The position numbers were made by a program, and so were the translations under genes. From NCBI RefSeq assembly GCF_003402535.2, contig NZ_AP025172.1:868001-932000 (forward strand): a stretch of DNA of 64,000 nt, in the 5' to 3' direction. Positions 8,624 through 17,867 of the stretch are shown here, piece after piece. Within the stretch, counting starts at the first letter, position 1, and each line of letters opens with the position of its first letter. The notes below the pieces were generated by a model. It was not told the origin of the DNA and ran no database searches. It was given only the letters and a program-made list of their open reading frames with translations. Origin of the DNA: Cupriavidus sp. P-10. GTDB lineage: Bacteria > Pseudomonadota > Gammaproteobacteria > Burkholderiales > Burkholderiaceae.

Positions 8624-9032
8624 CTTCCGTGCAGGCGATTCGGACGCGGCCGCCGTCTGCCTTGCCGATGACTTCACCTGGCACCTGCCTGCCGGCAACG
8701 GCGATCCGCGCGGCCAGGTCCTGCAGGGCCGAGAGGCCACGCTGCGCTACTTGCGCGAGCGGTTTGCCGAACAACAAGGCGGAAATGGCGTTGCCTTTTC
8801 GGACGGCCGCATTGAAGTGTTCGGCGACATGGTGATTCTGCGCTATCGCGTCCGTGGTACGGCTGAAGGTGGCCAGCCAGTGGATGCAATGGGACTCGAC
8901 GTGTTCCACGTTGCCAATGGGCGGATTCTGTCGAAGGATGCGTACTGGAAGCAGGTGACCTGGCCGGTCTCGAGCCCACTGAGTGGTTCGCCTTCGCGGC
9001 CCACTCAATGTGAGGGCCAGGCCAGCCATTGA
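8624..9032 (+). pseudogene. SnoaL-like (NTF2-fold) protein, 5' end removed
   Basis: The frame reads RAGDSDAAAVCLADDFTWHLP...GRIEVFGDMVILRYRV...DVFHVANGRILSKDAYWKQV, a typical SnoaL/ketosteroid-isomerase-like fold. The start and roughly 15-20 N-terminal residues are missing: similarity begins right where the IS110 copy ends. The DNA left of the mobile block (before 1086) does not encode the missing N-terminus, so the two flanks were probably not adjacent before the rearrangement. Confidence 0.7.
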
Positions 9033-9129
9033 AATTGCGGCGGCCTTCCTGCGCTGGGGTGCGGCTGTTGGGCACCGGGGGCCGGGCAAAGGCATAAGCG
9101 CCGGTGCGTCGACAGCCGACTGAGGGACT

Positions 9130-9155
9130 CGCCGCGCCGACACGCCGCGCCGACA
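9130..9155. repeat. 13-bp tandem repeat, two copies
   Basis: CGCCGCGCCGACA occurs twice head to tail with no mismatch, in the noncoding stretch between the SnoaL remnant and the PIN gene. Probably simple slippage; no function is indicated. Confidence 0.6.
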
Positions 9156-9246
9156 GCAGACGTCCACCCTTCGGGCGTTATGTTGAAATGTGCTCGACCA
9201 CCTTTTCGAGGTGAAAGCCGTCGCCTGCTTGCACGATCGTGGGGGG

Positions 9247-9819
9247 TCAAATTGCCAGACTGTACTGCGTGAGGATCAACACCGTTTGCGTCAGGCCTTG
9301 TGCCGAAAGGGTAGTCAAATACTCCGAAGCAGACTTTGGCGGATTTTTCAGAGACGCACGGTGTTCCGCCACTGCCGCTAGGACCTTCCCTGCATTCAGA
9401 TCAAAGAGGTCCACGACGAAATCATCCGGGTGGATCGCCTCGACGTTGAACTCCTTGAGTGCGGCTTCGGGGAAGTCCTTCAAATTAAACGTGATGATTG
9501 CCTCAGAGCCGCTATGAATTGCGGCCGCAACCACATGTCGATCGTCAGGGTCAGGCAGCTTAATGGACCCAATAAGGTGCTCATACCCGCTAATCAGCGA
9601 ATCGCGAACACTTCGGTTCATCAGTTCGCGCGTGCCGGCAAGGCGATCCGGGGAGAGCTCCGGCCGCCGCGCGAGGAGGTTGCGAATCCACTCGTCATGA
9701 ATTTCATTTGTCCACTTTGCACGGTACAGGTCGGTGAGAGCGAGACGCATCAGCAGATCCCGCAGCGGCGCAGGATAGAGAACGCAGGCATCGTAGACTA
9801 CAGCGAAGTTAGAAGCCAT
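9247..9819 (-). CDS. PIN-domain protein, probable toxin
   Basis: About 190 residues with a PIN-like nuclease fold: D in VVYDACVLYP, E in EIHDEWIRN, D in DPDDRHVVAAA and the IITFNLKDFP strand, the usual acidic cluster for Mg2+-dependent RNA cleavage. ATG at 9819 is preferred, two bases after the TGA of the upstream antitoxin gene; a TTG at 9825 overlapping that stop is an alternative. The tight coupling with a DNA-binding partner indicates a type II toxin-antitoxin pair. The RNA target is unknown. Confidence 0.8.
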   Translation of the reverse strand: MASNFAVVYDACVLYPAPLRDLLMRLALTDLYRAKWTNEIHDEWIRNLLARRPELSPDRLAGTRELMNRSVRDSLISGYEHLIGSIKLPDPDDRHVVAAAIHSGSEAIITFNLKDFPEAALKEFNVEAIHPDDFVVDLFDLNAGKVLAAVAEHRASLKNPPKSASEYLTTLSAQGLTQTVLILTQYSLAI

Positions 9820-9821
9820 GC

Positions 9822-10283
9822 TCAATAGCCCATGTCCAGCTCTTGGGCCTGCGCCGCGAGTTCGTCTAGTGCCTTACGTCGCTCGTCATCAATGCGCTGC
9901 TTGTAGCTAACAACGTCTTGGTAGAGGACGCGCCGATGCGTGTTGACTTTGCGGAACGGAATCTCCCCCTTCTCTAGAAGCTGAACCAAGTACGGCCGAG
10001 AGACGTTAAGCAGGTCCGCCGCCTCTTGCGTCGTCAGTTCGGCGTGAATGGGGATGATAGAGACGGCGTTCCCTTGGCCGATTTCAGCGAGAACCTCGAC
10101 CAGAAGCCTCAACGCCGAGGTGGGCAATGTGACACTATGCAACTCGCCCTTGTCCGTCTTGAAGTCGAATTGCTGCGTCTCGGAGCGGCTGTCCAAGGCT
10201 ACCGCCAGGCTGCGGCTCGATTCACGGGCGATAGCACTTTCGTTTGCCGAAGGCAGCGTCGTGTTGGTGATGGTTGCGTGCAT
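9822..10283 (-). CDS. Helix-turn-helix protein, probable antitoxin of the PIN toxin
   Basis: 153 residues. The C-terminal half holds an excisionase/MerR-like HTH (LTTQEAADLLNVSRPYLVQLL, then KVNTHRRVLYQDVV) at about residues 84-122, followed by a charged helix that may contact the toxin. The N-terminus is Ser/Thr-rich and probably flexible. GGAG precedes the ATG. It is first in a two-gene operon, as typical for an antitoxin that autoregulates; a palindrome lies 35 bases upstream. Confidence 0.78.
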   Translation of the reverse strand: MHATITNTTLPSANESAIARESSRSLAVALDSRSETQQFDFKTDKGELHSVTLPTSALRLLVEVLAEIGQGNAVSIIPIHAELTTQEAADLLNVSRPYLVQLLEKGEIPFRKVNTHRRVLYQDVVSYKQRIDDERRKALDELAAQAQELDMGY

Positions 10284-10317
10284 GAAGGACTCCAGATGCT
10301 ACGTGTCCGGCCATGAT

Positions 10318-10336
10318 AATTCGAAATAATCGAATT
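10318..10336. promoter_or_regulatory. Candidate operator of the PIN/HTH module
   Basis: Inverted repeat AATTCGA-AATAA-TCGAATT with perfect 7-bp arms, in an AT-rich patch just upstream of the antitoxin start. Its position fits autorepression by the HTH antitoxin; binding is inferred. Confidence 0.5.
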
Positions 10337-10756
10337 CGCAACATCCGAAACGACCGATCGACGAATGTGATTGCTAGGCGTCCTGAATGTAAGATTTGTG
10401 ACCCTTTATACGCAAATGTCACGCCGCCGATAAACGTAAACAGCAGCAAAGAAGGCCGAGCCGGCGGCCTCGGGGATCAGCACGAAGCCGCGTCGTCACT
10501 TATCGTGCCTTGTCGCCCGCGGTGGTGCGTCACCAATCGTCCGAGCGGCGCGGCACCCGGTTGCTTGTCTGAGAGGATGGAAACGCAAAGGCTGTAGCCG
10601 GCCAGTTTCTGTCTCTCAGGCACGAGTATGTGATGGCAGATGTATCTCTGATTGCGGTCGTTCGCCGTCGCGTCATGCCATAGTTCAGGTGCACATATGC
10701 GACGGGTGTCGCTGCGGCGACCGGGGCGCAAGACAGCCCCGGTCCACAAACTCAAA
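10337..10756. other. Gene-free stretch
   Basis: No ORF with recognisable protein character is seen between the toxin-antitoxin operator and the end of the alkyl-sulfatase operon. Predicted ORFs here are low-complexity shadows without ribosome binding sites. The stretch probably holds the downstream end of the sulfatase operon transcript and the TA promoter. Confidence 0.5.
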
Positions 10757-11350
10757 CTAGAGCCGGTCAGACAGCGCGTGACTCGCCAGGGCGGCAACAC
10801 CCGGCTTTTCAAACTGGGCCGCCAGTAGTGTTGCCACCCGCATGCGGTTCGCTTGGTCACCCGTCACGACAACTAGTCCGTTTTCTAACGCTTGCTTCCA
10901 GCCGATCCGCCCTTCCAGCAGGCCGCGCAGCACCGGCTCCCCCGTCACCACGACAACATCGCCGTCGGCCGGGCCCGCATCGTGGTCGGCATGGAGGTCT
11001 GCCTTGCGTTGGCTTGCCGGGGCGTAGCGCGTCCAGAGCCGTGACTCGACAAGCAGTAGCGATGTAGGCGGCAGCTTTGCCTTGATCGACGCTAGTAGCT
11101 GCCCCAGTATGTGGGCGGTATCGTCGGCGCGCAATCGTGCTTCCGCGCCAGTCAGGCTTTCCGGGGGCGCCAGCGCGCCCGCGCTTAACGCATCGTTCAT
11201 CGCAAAGGCGACGCCGATCGAGGCGGGGTGCGCGGCGCCGACTTCATCGCCGAGGACAAAGTCGGACCCGCACGCCGCAGCCGGCCCCGGCGCGAGCGCC
11301 AGCCAGCCGGCGGCCAGCACGGCCTTCAGTGCAGTCGGTGTGGTCTTCAT
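10757..11350 (-). CDS. Exported protein with SCP2-like features, alkyl-sulfatase operon
   Basis: 197 residues with a Sec signal peptide (LKAVLAAGWLALAPGPAAA). The C-terminal part, GDVVVVTGEPVLRGLLEGRIGWKQALENGLVVV, resembles the SCP2-like lipid-binding fold that ends many alkyl sulfatases; this is a weak, pattern-level similarity. Its ATG overlaps the stop of the sulfatase gene by four bases, indicating translational coupling. A role in handling alkyl chains in the periplasm is inferred from context only. Confidence 0.6.
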   Translation of the reverse strand: MKTTPTALKAVLAAGWLALAPGPAAACGSDFVLGDEVGAAHPASIGVAFAMNDALSAGALAPPESLTGAEARLRADDTAHILGQLLASIKAKLPPTSLLLVESRLWTRYAPASQRKADLHADHDAGPADGDVVVVTGEPVLRGLLEGRIGWKQALENGLVVVTGDQANRMRVATLLAAQFEKPGVAALASHALSDRL

Positions 11351-13317
11351 GGCGTCACGATGTTGAACCAGAACGGGAAGGAATCCAGCAGGCCGAGGAA
11401 TTCGCCCAGTGCCTCGCGTCGGCCTTCCACTTTCATGTCTCCCTTCGCGATGGCGTTTTCGATCGTCGTTTCCTTGAGCTGGATGGCATCGAGCGTCGCC
11501 TTCGACATCGTGATCTTCGCGTCCGCCTGCGGCAACGGCTTGCCGTAGTTCAGGACCGCGTTCTCCACCGCCAGGCCATATTGCTTCTTCAGGTCAGTGA
11601 AGTCGAGATTGAGCGCAATCTTCTTTCCCGCGGCCTTCGGACCGTTCAGACGCACTGACAGGTAGTCGAACAGCATCTCGGGCGGCATGGCCTTGATGGT
11701 GTCCGGGCTGGCGACGTCGGTGCCGCCCGCCTTTGGCACGCCATTGCGCAACTCGTACGCACACATCAGATACACGGAGCGCCACGGACCACTTTCCGCC
11801 TGATAGCCGAGTTGTTCGAGCGAATCGGCGAGCAGGTCCTTGCCGGCCTTGCTATTCGGATTGGCGAAGACCACGTGCTTGAGCGCTTCGGCGGTCCAGC
11901 GATAGTCGCCCTTGTCGAAATCGGCCTTGGCGCGGCGCAGGATTGCGGCCTCGCCGCCCATGTACTCCACGTACTTCTTCGCGGCCATTTCCGGCGGCAG
12001 ATTGTTCAGGTCCGACGGATTGCCGTCATACCAGCCCATGTACCGTTGATAGACTGCCCGCGAATTGTGGCGCAGCGTGCCGTAGTAGCCCCGGTTCGGC
12101 CAGAACTTGTCGAGCTCGGGCGGCAGCTTGATCATTTCCGAGATCTCTTCTCACGTATAGCCCTTGTTCATCAGGTTGACCGACTGGTCATGGGTGTACT
12201 TGTAGAGATCGCGCTGCTTCTTCCAGTAGTCGATGATCTTGGCATTGCCCCACATCGGCCAATGGTGGGCCTGGAACTTGAACTCCACGTCCTTGCCGTA
12301 GGTGTCGATGGTCTCGTTCAGGTAGCTCGACCACTTCAGTGCATCTCGCACCTGGGCGCCGCGCAGCGTCAGGATGTTGTGCATCGTGTTGGTCGTGTTT
12401 TCCGCCATCCACATGCCCTTGAACTGCGGGAAGAACGTATTCATTTCCGCCGGCGCCTCGGTGCCCGGCGTCATCTGGAACACCATCTTCACGCCATCCA
12501 CGGTGACTTCGGTTCCGGTCTTGCCGATGATGTCGGAAGGAACAATCAAGCCTGCGGTGCCGGTCGAAACTGTCTGCCCCAGCCCGCCGTTCACACCGCC
12601 GCGGTCATTGCGTGGCAGGAGCGCACCATACATGTACACGGCACGACGGCCCATCGCGTTGCCGGCAATGACGTTCTCGCTGACGGCATGCACGGTAAAG
12701 CCTTCGGGTGCGAAGATCTTGATCTTGCCCGATTTCACATCGGCCTCGTTGACGACGCCGCGCACGCCACCGTAGTGATCGATGTGCGAATGGCTGTACA
12801 CCACCGCCACTACGGGCCGTGAACCAAGGTGCTTGGTCACGAATTCGTAGGCCGCCTTGGCCGTTTCCTCCGAGATCAGCGGATCCAGTACGATCCACCC
12901 GGTATTCCCCTGGACAAAGGTCACATTGGAGAGATCGAAGCCGCGGACCTGGTAGATGCGATCCGAGACCTTGAATAGACCGTGCTGCATAGTCAGTTGG
13001 GCGTTTCGCCACAAGCTGGGGTTGACGGTGTCCGGCGCAGGCTTGTCGACCCCAATGTATTGTTTGTATGCTTCGAGATCCCAGACCACGTCGCCCTTGG
13101 CGTTGCGTATCGTGAGCGTGTCCGGCTTGGCAACCAGGCCGCGTTGCGCGTCTTCGAAATCGGACTTGTCATTGAAAGGCAGTTCGTTCAGCACCGCGGC
13201 GTTTGCCGCCTTCGTCGCTGCCGTGGCAGGCTTGCCGCCTATCGGCTGAGCCTGGGCCCAACCAGAGGATGACCACGTCATGGCAATCGCAGTGGCAAAG
13301 ACGAATGCGGCCTTCAT
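11347..13317 (-). pseudogene. SdsA-type alkyl sulfatase interrupted by an in-frame TGA
   Basis: Zinc-dependent periplasmic alkyl sulfatase (SDS hydrolase family). From ATG 13317 (GGAGAG upstream) the product has a signal peptide, a metallo-beta-lactamase domain with HSHIDHYGG near residue 176 and AENTTNTMHNILTLRGAQVRD, then AHHWPMWG. Translation meets TGA at 12151-12153, yet the same frame continues without shift as EEISEMIKLPPEL and on through the dimerisation and SCP2-like domains to 11347. Total length of about 656 codons equals the family norm. One base (GGA to TGA) explains the break. It may be a pseudogene, or two chains from restart. Confidence 0.88.
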
Positions 13318-13743
13318 CGCTATCTCTCCAGGGAATGTTGATCGTGCGGATCGCTCGGACACGTGCCGGCTCAACTAAGCCTGCAAAGTGCATCGATGCT
13401 CCCTTATCGAGGTTCGCGGCAGAAGTGAATTCTTTCTTGCGCGTTTGAAATGATTTGATCACGTCCGCGGAATGAGTGCGGCCAGAAGCGCTTTGCCGGC
13501 GAGAAATCGATCCTGAAGGACTGACAGACACCACATAGTTCCTGATCCGCGGTTTGGCTGTTTGAAAGCCACGATGAAACGGCTGCCGCCGGGCGATCCA
13601 TTCGCCGCATTGCAGGTATAGCTCACCAGAAGCTCGCTACTTCCGGTGTGCGCTAAAATCTATCCAAGATGTCGGTCCCTGCGTTGAAGGCAGACGCTGA
13701 CACGCGTGCTCACTGCCAGGCCGTTTCCACTTGTGGTGGACAT
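13318..13743. other. Divergent intergenic region between alkyl sulfatase and histidine kinase
   Basis: About 425 bases between two divergent genes. It should contain both promoters and any operator of a response regulator, but I could not define a clear -35/-10 pair or palindrome. No convincing small gene is seen. Confidence 0.5.
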
Positions 13744-16700
13744 ATGAGCGATACGACCTCTAATGGTCAGCCTTTTGACACCCTTGGCGTGCCGTCAGGC
13801 GAAATGGCCGAGCGCATCCGCTTGTTCGACTGGGCCGCGACACCGCTCGGGCCAGCCCATGCATGGTCACCCACGCTGCGGACCATGGTCCGGATCATGT
13901 TGGCCAACCGGTTTCCCCATATCCTCTGGTGGGGACCTTCCTACATCCAGTTCTATAACGACGCGTACCGCCCGATCCCAGGTACGAAGCATCCGGATCG
14001 TGCACTTGGACAACCCGCCAGCGAATGCTGGCCGGAGATCTGGCACGTTATCAGGCCGCTGATTGACCGTCCGTTCCACGGCGGACCCGCCACGTGGGAC
14101 GATGACATTTTCCTCGAGGTCAATCGCCATGGCTTCCGCGAGGAATCGCACTTCACGATTGCGTACAGTCCGGTTCCCGATGACACCGTGCCTAGCGGAA
14201 TCGGCGGCGTCCTTGCCACGGTTCACGAAATAACGGAAAAGGTTATTGGGGAGCGACGGGTCAATATGCTGCGCGACCTGGGAGCGAGCGTCGCAGACGC
14301 GAAGACGGCCGAGGACGCATGTGCAATGGCCGCCGAGACGTTCGCCGCCTACGCAAAGGATGTGCCCTTCGTGCTGCTGTACCTGATCGATCCGGGCAGT
14401 CACCACGCGCGGCTGGCTACCGCTGTGGGTATCGAACCAGGCAAGGATATCTGTCCGGATTCCGTGGACTTGAATGCCGTCCGAGACAAAGGCTGGCCGT
14501 TTCGCCAGGCATTGGGCGACGGGGCGGTGCTCGTCACCCATCTCGGCGAAACATTCGCAAAGGTACCTGCGGGTCCGTGGGACGACCCGCCAGACTCGGC
14601 ATATGTCACAACGATCCCCTCCAGCCTGGGCGGGAAGCCCGCAGGATTCATGGTGGCTGGGGTCAGTGCACGGTTGAAGTGGGACCAGCGCTATCGGGAT
14701 TTCCTTGACCTCGCGAAAGCGCAGGTTGCCACAGCGATCGCCAATGCTCGCGCCTACGAGGAAGAGAAGAAGCGTGCCGAAGCATTGGTCGAACTGGATC
14801 GCGCCAAGACGACCTTCTTTTCGAACGTTAGCCACGAATTTCGAACGCCGCTGACGCTCATGCTCGGCCCGGTAGAAGACTTGCTGGCACGTCGGGCTAA
14901 CGAACTGTCGCCGGCGGCGAAGCATGACCTGACCCTTGTCGAGCGGAACGGACTGCGATTGCTGCGACTGGTCAACTCGCTGCTGGATTTCTCGCGCATC
15001 GAGGCGGGTCGCATGCAAGCGATGTACGAGCCGAGCGACCTCGCCCGCCTCACGGAAGACCTGGCGAGCGTGTTCAGGTCGGCATGCGAGCATGCGGGAC
15101 TGACCCTGACCGTCGATTGCGAGACGCTGCCGGAACCCGTGTTCGTCGACCGGGGCATGTGGGAAAAGATTGTCCTCAACCTCTTGTCGAATGCGTTCAA
15201 GTTCACGCTTACAGGCGGCATTACCGTGAGCCTGCGAGCAGTTGGTGACAAGGCACAGCTTCGCGTCGCCGATACGGGAACCGGCATACCGGCCGACGAA
15301 CTTCCGCACATATTCGAGCGGTTTCATCGCGTACACGGCACGGACGGGCGCACCCACGAGGGCACGGGGATCGGACTTGCGCTGACCATGGAGCTTGTCA
15401 GGCTGCATGGTGGCTTTGTGCATGTCGAGAGCGAGCTGGGCAGGGGCAGCACGTTTATTGTTGACGTACCAATGGGGACGTCGCACCTGCCGCCCAAGCA
15501 CATCAGGAGCAACGACGACGCCGACTGGTCCTCGACAGGTCCACGGCCCTTCATCGAAGAAGCGCTGCGCTGGTTGCCGGATCGTCCGGAGACCGTCGGG
15601 CACGCCGCGCCCACGGATCCCGCACTGCCCGGCCAAGCTCATACGCTCCCTCAACACGAGCGCAGCGCGGGTCGTCCCCGCATCCTGGTGGCGGATGACA
15701 ACGCCGACATGCGGCAGTACCTGGGCCGCCTTCTGGAGAAGCATTACGAGGTCGAACTGGCCGGCGACGGTCACGCGGCACTCGAGCGGATTCGACTGCA
15801 CTGTCCTGAACTCGTCCTGACCGACGTGATGATGCCAGTCCTCGATGGCTTCGGATTATTGCGCGCGCTGCGCGCCGAGCCACGAACGGCGCATCTGCCC
15901 GTCATCATGCTGTCGGCGCGCGCCGGGGAAGAAAGCCTTCTGGAGGGGGTGGAGGCCGGCGCCGATGACTACCTGGTCAAGCCATTCACCGCCCGGGAGT
16001 TGCTGACCAGAGTCGAAACGCATCTACGCATGGCGCGATTCCGCCGCGAAGCGCTAAAGGCGCTGAGCCAGCGCAGCATCCAGTTCAAGACGCTCCTCGA
16101 CCAAGCGCCGCTCGGCGTCTACTTGGTCGATGCCGATCTGGTCATACGTGAGGCCAATCCGACAGCGCTGGAGGCTATCGGAGACATACCGGGGGGGGTG
16201 ATAGGGAGTAGCTTCGACCACGTGATTCACCTGCTCTGGAAAAAGGAACAGGCGGACGAAATCGTCCGCACCTTCCGTCATGCGCTCGCCACCGGCGAAC
16301 CCTACGTGGCGCGAGAATGGGCGGAAAGCCGTATCGATCGCGGGGTTACCGAATACTACGAGTGGAAGCTCGATCGTATCCCGCTGCCAGACGGCCACAA
16401 CGGCGTGGTTTGCTATTTTCGGGACATCTCCGAGCACGTCCATTCCCGCAAGCGAATTGAAGCGAGTGAGGAAGCGCTACGTGAAGCGGACCGGCGCAAG
16501 GATGAGTTTCTCAATATTCTCGCGCATGAGTTGCGTGGGCCTCTGGCAACCATCAGCAACACAATGCATATCCTGGGGCAGTCTGATGCAGAGATCGATC
16601 TTGCACGCGAGGCGCAAGTCAGGCAACTGCATCACCTTGTGCGGCTCGTCGACGATCTGCTCGACACCAATCGCATTACACGGGGTCGCTTGCGGTTGCA

Positions 16701-17610
16701 CATCGACCGTGTGGAATTGCAGACTGTCATTCGTGACGCCATTGAAACTTGCAGACCGCTTGCGCAGGAACTCGAGCGCGCGGTGACGCTGAATGTTCCC
16801 AGAGAACCCATTTGGCTCGATGCAGATTCCGTGCGTCTCACACAAATATTCGGCAATCTCATCAGCAACGCATACAAGTACACGGAACACGGCGGCCACG
16901 TGTGGCTCAGCGCCGCTCAGCGCGGTGAGGAAGTGCTCGTCAGCGTGAAGGATGACGGCATCGGAATCCCTACCGATGCGTTATCTTCGGTCTTTGATCT
17001 GTTCATGCAGGTTGACACATCGGGTGACCGGTCCCGCGGTGGGCTAGGCATTGGCCTGGCGCTCGTCAAGCAGCTAGTCGAGATGCATGGTGGCCGAGTC
17101 GAAGTGTTTAGTGACGGGCCGTTTCGAGGCAGTGAGTTTGTCGTGCATCTGCCGATGCCATCGGGCGCTTCTGCTGTCAACGCAGCCAGAGCGGCGCCTC
17201 CCGCGGAGGCGCCGGCAGTCGCACCGTTGCAGATTCTGGTGGTCGATGATGACCGGGACTCGGCATGGTCGCTGGCTGAGCTTCTGAACATTTGCGGTCA
17301 TCAGACTCGCATTGCTCATGATGGAAGCGAAGCGATCGCTGCGGCCGAACAGTACCGCCCCGGCGTCATACTGATGGACATTGGCTTGCCGACAATGAGC
17401 GGCCACGAAGCCGCACGCGAGATTCGATCGCAGCCCTGGGGCGCGAATATTACACTCATTGCGGTGAGTGGATGGGCACAAGAAGAAGACCGCCGCAGGT
17501 CAAGGGAAGCAGGCTTCGATGCGCATCTGGTGAAGCCCGTCGATATTGGCGCCCTGATGAAGCTTCTCCAATCCCTCGAAGCGCTACGCCCAGGAAAGCG
17601 GCCATTGTGA
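13744..17610 (+). CDS. Double hybrid sensor histidine kinase
   Basis: Very large soluble sensor, about 1288 residues from ATG 13744 (an upstream in-frame ATG at 13669 would add 25). Order (residues counted from 13669): PAS-like N-terminus (about 45-190), GAF-like region (200-365), HisKA with SNVSHEFRTPL (H near 389) and HATPase (DTGTGIPADELPHIFERF), receiver with D near 719 (LTDVMMP), PAS, second HisKA with NILAHELRGPL (H near 953), second HATPase (KDDGIGI...GGLGIGLAL), and final receiver with D near 1237 (LMDIGLP). No transmembrane segment is seen, so it probably senses a cytoplasmic signal. It is divergent from the alkyl sulfatase; no dedicated DNA-binding regulator lies next to it. Confidence 0.92.
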   Translation: MSDTTSNGQPFDTLGVPSGEMAERIRLFDWAATPLGPAHAWSPTLRTMVRIMLANRFPHILWWGPSYIQFYNDAYRPIPGTKHPDRALGQPASECWPEIWHVIRPLIDRPFHGGPATWDDDIFLEVNRHGFREESHFTIAYSPVPDDTVPSGIGGVLATVHEITEKVIGERRVNMLRDLGASVADAKTAEDACAMAAETFAAYAKDVPFVLLYLIDPGSHHARLATAVGIEPGKDICPDSVDLNAVRDKGWPFRQALGDGAVLVTHLGETFAKVPAGPWDDPPDSAYVTTIPSSLGGKPAGFMVAGVSARLKWDQRYRDFLDLAKAQVATAIANARAYEEEKKRAEALVELDRAKTTFFSNVSHEFRTPLTLMLGPVEDLLARRANELSPAAKHDLTLVERNGLRLLRLVNSLLDFSRIEAGRMQAMYEPSDLARLTEDLASVFRSACEHAGLTLTVDCETLPEPVFVDRGMWEKIVLNLLSNAFKFTLTGGITVSLRAVGDKAQLRVADTGTGIPADELPHIFERFHRVHGTDGRTHEGTGIGLALTMELVRLHGGFVHVESELGRGSTFIVDVPMGTSHLPPKHIRSNDDADWSSTGPRPFIEEALRWLPDRPETVGHAAPTDPALPGQAHTLPQHERSAGRPRILVADDNADMRQYLGRLLEKHYEVELAGDGHAALERIRLHCPELVLTDVMMPVLDGFGLLRALRAEPRTAHLPVIMLSARAGEESLLEGVEAGADDYLVKPFTARELLTRVETHLRMARFRREALKALSQRSIQFKTLLDQAPLGVYLVDADLVIREANPTALEAIGDIPGGVIGSSFDHVIHLLWKKEQADEIVRTFRHALATGEPYVAREWAESRIDRGVTEYYEWKLDRIPLPDGHNGVVCYFRDISEHVHSRKRIEASEEALREADRRKDEFLNILAHELRGPLATISNTMHILGQSDAEIDLAREAQVRQLHHLVRLVDDLLDTNRITRGRLRLHIDRVELQTVIRDAIETCRPLAQELERAVTLNVPREPIWLDADSVRLTQIFGNLISNAYKYTEHGGHVWLSAAQRGEEVLVSVKDDGIGIPTDALSSVFDLFMQVDTSGDRSRGGLGIGLALVKQLVEMHGGRVEVFSDGPFRGSEFVVHLPMPSGASAVNAARAAPPAEAPAVAPLQILVVDDDRDSAWSLAELLNICGHQTRIAHDGSEAIAAAEQYRPGVILMDIGLPTMSGHEAAREIRSQPWGANITLIAVSGWAQEEDRRRSREAGFDAHLVKPVDIGALMKLLQSLEALRPGKRPL

Positions 17611-17867
17611 CCGCAAGACTTCGAGTCGCGTTGAGTGAGGGAACCACCAGCGATCGTCCGCGCGTCATAGTCGGCGGTAACCAGCCATAAGGAGTCATTG
17701 CCCTGTGCCCGCATTCGACGTTTGAATGGCCGATATGCCGTCCGCCAGAGACGGCCGCGTCATGGCATGCGCAGTCCATCAAATCTACTTGAGAGATGTA
17801 GAGGCCATGGTGACGCGATGTTCTCCGAGCGAATGCACGCCCCTCGGTGATCGGTCCCGTTCGGGCT

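Noticed and set aside
1081..8628. Target-site duplication around the whole mobile block
   Set aside because: The five bases outside the left edge (TTGCC) and right edge (CTTCC) do not match, and the flanking coding remnants are unrelated, so simple insertion of the block as one unit is not supported.
13867..15801. 644-codon minus-strand ORF
   Set aside because: Antisense shadow of the histidine kinase; no domain and no ribosome binding site.
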